Position numbers and translations under genes: made by a program. A stretch of DNA of 64,000 bases, taken from an uncultured Anaerolineae bacterium (lineage in GTDB: Bacteria > Chloroflexota > Anaerolineae > Anaerolineales > Villigracilaceae). The stretch spans positions 1 to 64,000 of the forward strand of contig CAIQVH010000014.1 in the NCBI GenBank assembly GCA_903875215.1, given 5' to 3'. The notes under the pieces were generated by a model. That model had not been told where the DNA came from and did no database searches. It was given only the letters and a program-made list of their open reading frames with translations. The first letter of the stretch is position 1. The number at the start of each line of letters is the position of its first letter. Shown here piece after piece: positions 60,842-64,000 of this stretch.

Positions 60842-61996
60842 TTAATAAAGCGGCAGCTGCGGATCAATTTCCCTGGCCCAGGCGTTGATGCCGCCCTGCA
60901 AGTTTTTCACTTTTCTGAACCCGGCACTGACCAAGAGCTCAAGCGCGCGCGCCGAACGCGTGCCACCCTTGCAGAAGACCACCATTTCGCGGGCGCTGTC
61001 CAGCTCGGAGAGCCGGGCGGCCAGCGCGCCGAGTGGAATGTTGAGCGCACCCGGCAGGCGCGAAATCTCCAGTTCGTGTGGTTCGCGCACATCCAGCAGC
61101 AGCGGAGCGGAAGGCTCCCTTAAGCGGCGGGCCAGCCCCGGGGCATCAATATCCCAATCAGCGCCAGCAGAGCCGGTCTCGTGGTCGTGGCCAGGGACGC
61201 CGCAAAACTCCTCGTAATCGATCAAGGTATGAATATCAGCCTGCGGGCCGCAGATCCGGCAGCGCGGGTTTTTTCGCAGGGTGACGAAGTCGAAGGACAT
61301 GTCGAGCGCATTATAGAGCATCAGCTTGCCAATCAGCGGCGACCCGATTCCGAGCAGGATTTTCAGCGCTTCGGTGGCCTGGATTGTGCCAATTGTGCCG
61401 GGCAGTACGCCCAGCACGCCGCCTTCAGCGCAGGTCGGCACCAGGCCGGGCGGGGGTGGTTCGGGGAACAAGCAGCGGTAACAAGGGCCTTCTTTGGCGT
61501 AAAAGACGCTGGCCTGCCCGTCGAAGCGGAAGATGGAGCCGTAGACAAGGGGTTTGCCCAGCAGGACGGCCGTATCGTTGGTCAGGTAGCGGGTGGGGAA
61601 GTTGTCGGTGCCGTCGATCAGGATATCGTAAGCGCGGGCAATATCGAGGGCGTTGGCGCTGGTGAAAGGTTGGTTGTAGGTTTCAATCTGGATGTCTGGG
61701 TTGAGATCGGCCAGGCGGCGGCGGGCACTTTCGACTTTAAGCTGGCCGACCGTGGCAGTACCGTGGATGATCTGGCGCTGTAAATTGGTCTGGTCAACCA
61801 CATCGAAGTCGACCAGGCCGATACGCCCTATCCCGGCGGCGGCAAGGTAGAGCGCCACCGGCGAGCCTAGGCCGCCGGTGCCGATGACCAGAGCCGAGGC
61901 TGCTTTGAGTTTGGCCTGCCCTCCCAGGCCCACCTCGGGGATCAGCAGGTGGCGCGAATAACGCAGGATTTCTTCATGGTTCAATTCAGTGGACAA
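60842..61996 (-). CDS. MoeB/ThiF-type adenylyltransferase fused to a rhodanese domain (MoeZ-like)
   Basis: 384 residues. The E1-like domain (1-250) has nucleotide-binding VIGTGGLGSPVALYL, the DGTDNFPTRYL motif and zinc cysteine pairs in PCYRCLFP and RCRICG. The C-terminal rhodanese (about 290-384) has the sulfur-carrying cysteine in VVFCKGGTRSARAL. Such proteins adenylate and then sulfurate the C terminus of a ubiquitin-like carrier such as MoaD or ThiS, for molybdopterin, thiamin or cysteine synthesis. AORs in the window need tungstopterin, which gives it a plausible job. The start codon is TTG at 61996, with AGGAG upstream. Confidence 0.93.
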   Translation of the reverse strand: MSTELNHEEILRYSRHLLIPEVGLGGQAKLKAASALVIGTGGLGSPVALYLAAAGIGRIGLVDFDVVDQTNLQRQIIHGTATVGQLKVESARRRLADLNPDIQIETYNQPFTSANALDIARAYDILIDGTDNFPTRYLTNDTAVLLGKPLVYGSIFRFDGQASVFYAKEGPCYRCLFPEPPPPGLVPTCAEGGVLGVLPGTIGTIQATEALKILLGIGSPLIGKLMLYNALDMSFDFVTLRKNPRCRICGPQADIHTLIDYEEFCGVPGHDHETGSAGADWDIDAPGLARRLREPSAPLLLDVREPHELEISRLPGALNIPLGALAARLSELDSAREMVVFCKGGTRSARALELLVSAGFRKVKNLQGGINAWAREIDPQLPLY

Positions 61997-62122
61997 TGCC
62001 TTTTTCTCCTGTGCCGCCAGATGTCATCCATCAGGAAAATCTCAACGTAATAAGATTGGAAATTGATTAACGGATTATAATTGGGATATTCGCCATTATT
62101 GGTTAACAAATTTAAGAATCGT

Positions 62123-62151
62123 TTGAAGTTCATTACAAACTGCTGTACAAT
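62123..62151 (+). promoter_or_regulatory. Promoter of the C39-SH3b / TIR unit
   Basis: TTGAAG (62123-62128), a 17-base spacer and TACAAT (62146-62151), about 57 bases upstream of the ATG, which has a strong AGGAGG site. The unit is isolated from the divergent moeB-type gene by 212 bases of AT-rich sequence. Confidence 0.7.
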
Positions 62152-62208
62152 TTATCGCATTAACTAACCACCTCTGTTGTCCACGTCACGCTTATTCAGG
62201 AGGATTCC

Positions 62209-63612
62209 ATGTTCAAGACCAGTAACCTTTATCAAAATGATCCCAAGTGGAAGGATAAATCGCTTGGGTTTTCCAATGAGAAGATCGGCGGATGGGGCTG
62301 TCTATTAACCTCCATTACGATGATGCTGAACGGGATGGGATATAACGAAACTCCCGATACGGTGAATGACAAGATGAAATCAATTGGTGGGTTTCAGCAG
62401 GCTTTCTTTGTCCCCAGCGCATTATCATACGCCTATCCCAATGTTGCTTACCGGGGCATTCAACCCTGCGAGGGCTCTCCTGCCCCGATCGGGTTGATTG
62501 ACGCCGCGCTGGCTGCCGGGAAGCCGGTCATCTTGCAGGTGGATTGGAATAAAGAGGCCGGCATCCAGACCCACTTTGTGTTGGCCAAAGATCGGTTGGA
62601 TAGTGATTATGTTCTGTATGATCCCTACATGTACCGGGGAGATGGCCCAGGCAAGGATGTACTTCTGACAAAACGGTATAAATATAATGGCGCCACAATC
62701 GAAACAGAAATCAGTGGCGTGCTCTGGTTCGATGGGTACATTCCCCCCAGCCCACCGGAGCCGATGAAAGAGCCCCTTCCTGCCGAAAAATTCATCATTT
62801 ACGCTGCGGAGGACGACCTGGCGTTGCGCGCCTCGCCCTCTTCCGGTGGTTACCTGTGGAAGCGCATGCTCGGCGGTTCCGAGCTGATCAGCCTGGAAGA
62901 CAAGGCCACCACGCTATCCATGCTTGGCCAGCAGGGCAAATGGCTGAAGGTGCAGGATCCCAATGGCGACCAGGGTTATGTGGCTGCATGGTATGTGGCT
63001 GCTGAAAAAGGCGCGCCGCCCCCAGCCAGTTCCTCCCCGGTGACGGTGACTACCTCGACAACGACAACGGCTGCTGCACCGGCTGCCGCGCCTGCCAAGC
63101 CGCTGAATGCGCCTCCCGGTTCCTTATTATTGACCCCCACCGAAGAAATGTCCTTCCGTTCTCAGCCTACGGTTTCTGCCGACACCCTGATTCGACGCAT
63201 CCCGATGACCGAGCAACTGATCTGCATCGAACCGGCCAGCCAGGCCATTTCCAAGGTCGGAGTACAGAATCAATGGCTGAAGGCCAAGGATGCGTCCGGC
63301 AAGGAAGGCTATCTGGCAGCATGGTATGTCAAATATTCCGGCGGGACAACTGCCCAGGCGCAGACTGCCCAGACCCCTGCCCCGGCGGCAGGGGGGGCAG
63401 TCAAGGTTAAAGCAGCAGTGGAAGGGGTGGCCTTCCGCAAACAGCCGGTCATCAGTGATTCTTCCCTGATCAAGCGTGTTCCGATTGGGACTGAGTTTTC
63501 TCTGACAGATCCTGCCACGGCCAGCAAAGTTGGGTTGAATGATGCCTGGTTGAAAGTCAAAGATTCCGGTGGCGCGGAGGGGTATGTCGCCGCCTGGTTT
63601 GTGTGTAAATAA
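62209..63612 (+). CDS. C39-like papain-fold peptidase with three SH3b domains, no signal peptide
   Basis: 467 residues. Residues 1-175 match the peptidase C39-like fold with the catalytic Cys31 (GGWGCLLTSITMML), His122 (IQTHFVLAKD) and Asp138 (LYDPY). Three bacterial SH3-type modules follow at about 195-265, 305-375 and 398-467, each ending in a YVAAWYV or YLAAWYV strand. Low-complexity Ala/Thr/Pro linkers separate them. The N terminus has no signal sequence or TM, which is odd for SH3b proteins that normally bind cell wall, and suggests a cytoplasmic role or a non-classical exit. The TIR gene follows 21 bases later. Confidence 0.82.
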   Translation: MFKTSNLYQNDPKWKDKSLGFSNEKIGGWGCLLTSITMMLNGMGYNETPDTVNDKMKSIGGFQQAFFVPSALSYAYPNVAYRGIQPCEGSPAPIGLIDAALAAGKPVILQVDWNKEAGIQTHFVLAKDRLDSDYVLYDPYMYRGDGPGKDVLLTKRYKYNGATIETEISGVLWFDGYIPPSPPEPMKEPLPAEKFIIYAAEDDLALRASPSSGGYLWKRMLGGSELISLEDKATTLSMLGQQGKWLKVQDPNGDQGYVAAWYVAAEKGAPPPASSSPVTVTTSTTTTAAAPAAAPAKPLNAPPGSLLLTPTEEMSFRSQPTVSADTLIRRIPMTEQLICIEPASQAISKVGVQNQWLKAKDASGKEGYLAAWYVKYSGGTTAQAQTAQTPAPAAGGAVKVKAAVEGVAFRKQPVISDSSLIKRVPIGTEFSLTDPATASKVGLNDAWLKVKDSGGAEGYVAAWFVCK

Positions 63613-63633
63613 GCCCCAGGAGAAGTCAACTGC

Positions 63634-64000
63634 ATGGCGACAGAATCCGACCAGCTTACGAACGGGAGCGTATTTATCTCCTATTCCCGCAAGGATAAGG
63701 AGTTTGTGCGCAAACTGTATGATGGATTGGTCTCTAAAAATGTCAAAGCCTGGGTCGACTGGGAAGGGATCCCGCTCAGCGCGGATTGGATGGAAGAAAT
63801 TACCCGTGCTGTGAATGGCGCGGATGCTTTTTTGGTCATCCTTAGCCCAGATTGGCTGGCCTCCAAGGTTTGCTTGCAGGAACTGGAATTGGGGCTGAAA
63901 AACGATAAGAAACTGATCCCCATTCTCTATCGCCCTCCGGAACCGGGCACCGACCTGCCTGATAAGGTGGCCGCCACAAATTGGGTGTATCTGCGTCCCG
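63634..64000 (+). CDS. TIR-domain protein (5' part, continues beyond the window)
   Basis: The 122 codons visible encode a bacterial TIR domain. It starts VFISYSRKDKEFVRKLYDGL (12-31), then WVDWEGIPLSADWMEEI (40-56), and has Glu83 in SPDWLASKVCLQEL, the position of the catalytic glutamate in NAD-cleaving TIR enzymes. A CCAGGAGAAG ribosome site precedes the ATG, 21 bases after the peptidase gene. In Chloroflexota and cyanobacteria this TIR subtype is often followed by STAND ATPase and WD40 parts; whether that applies here lies outside the window. The gene probably belongs to a defence or signalling unit. Confidence 0.9.
   Translation, partial: MATESDQLTNGSVFISYSRKDKEFVRKLYDGLVSKNVKAWVDWEGIPLSADWMEEITRAVNGADAFLVILSPDWLASKVCLQELELGLKNDKKLIPILYRPPEPGTDLPDKVAATNWVYLRP

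Noticed and set aside
1..64000. tRNA or rRNA genes
   Set aside because: No cloverleaf with a GTTCGAATC-type arm and no conserved rRNA segments were seen on either strand, though a covariance search would be more reliable than reading by eye.

Overview
The window looks like a chromosomal segment of an anaerobic bacterium of the Chloroflexota, most likely class Anaerolineae. This assignment is an inference from gene content, since there is no rRNA to test it. The support is: two tungsten-type aldehyde:ferredoxin oxidoreductases beside many class III aminotransferases; an ECF sigma factor with DUF5666/DUF5667-like secreted proteins; an NBR1-type Ig-like lipoprotein; envelope genes (VanW, LytR-CpsA-Psr, MltG, PBP1C, MurJ) with no outer-membrane genes; and a TIR protein of the type common in filamentous Chloroflexota. 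Coding density is high and GC is moderately high.

Layout. 1-1000: a cheB gene followed by a truncated cheR, both on the minus strand. 1.1-4.5 kb: a DtxR/MntR-type regulator divergent from feoA-feoB-feoC, with inverted repeats in the shared promoter region. 4.5-5.9 kb: an A-type Fe-S carrier and a two-S1-domain RNA-binding protein, each with a clear sigma-70 promoter. 6.0-24.3 kb: an amino-acid/omega-amino-acid catabolic island in two Lrp-headed blocks, containing five class III aminotransferases, a methylmalonate/malonate-semialdehyde dehydrogenase, a saccharopine-dehydrogenase-like oxidoreductase, an APC permease and two AORs. This island is interrupted by repeat-associated inserts: a four-helix-bundle S23 gene flanked by GTGTCAG/CTGACAC repeats, a REP-associated tyrosine transposase between matching REP-like hairpins, and an RHH-PIN toxin-antitoxin pair.

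24.3-28.3 kb: a minus-strand run (SDR, nitroreductase, YkgJ-like, VOC with a coupled 32-codon upstream ORF, HIT, Ig-like lipoprotein). 28.4-30.7 kb: xseA-xseB, a divergent PAP2 protein and a small helical protein. 30.7-37.8 kb: murJ (minus), a phospholipase-D-like exported protein, and a DUF5666 lipoprotein followed by an ECF sigma factor and two paralogous membrane-anchored proteins. 37.9-45.5 kb: a HerA/VirD4-like ATPase, an isoprenylcysteine-methyltransferase-like protein, VanW, Trm112, a HEAT-repeat protein and LCP. 45.6-53.5 kb: a DEAD-box helicase (minus), then alaS, which has a structured leader and an in-frame palindromic insertion, then a baseplate-J-like membrane protein, ruvX and mltG. 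53.5-62 kb: an unusual MTA/SAH-deaminase-CYTH fusion, a small protein, PBP1C, a TPR protein, a response regulator and a MoeB-rhodanese protein. 62-64 kb: a C39-like peptidase with three SH3b domains, apparently co-transcribed with a TIR-domain gene that runs off the window.

Working together: the catabolic island would import amino acids, transaminate them to semialdehydes, and oxidise these either to acyl-CoA (MmsA type) or to acids with ferredoxin reduction (AOR). The best candidates for undescribed biology are the C39-SH3b + TIR pair, the deaminase-CYTH fusion with an altered metal-binding signature, the palindromic insertion inside alaS with its leader, and the sigma-factor locus with a repeated cysteine-containing N-terminal module.
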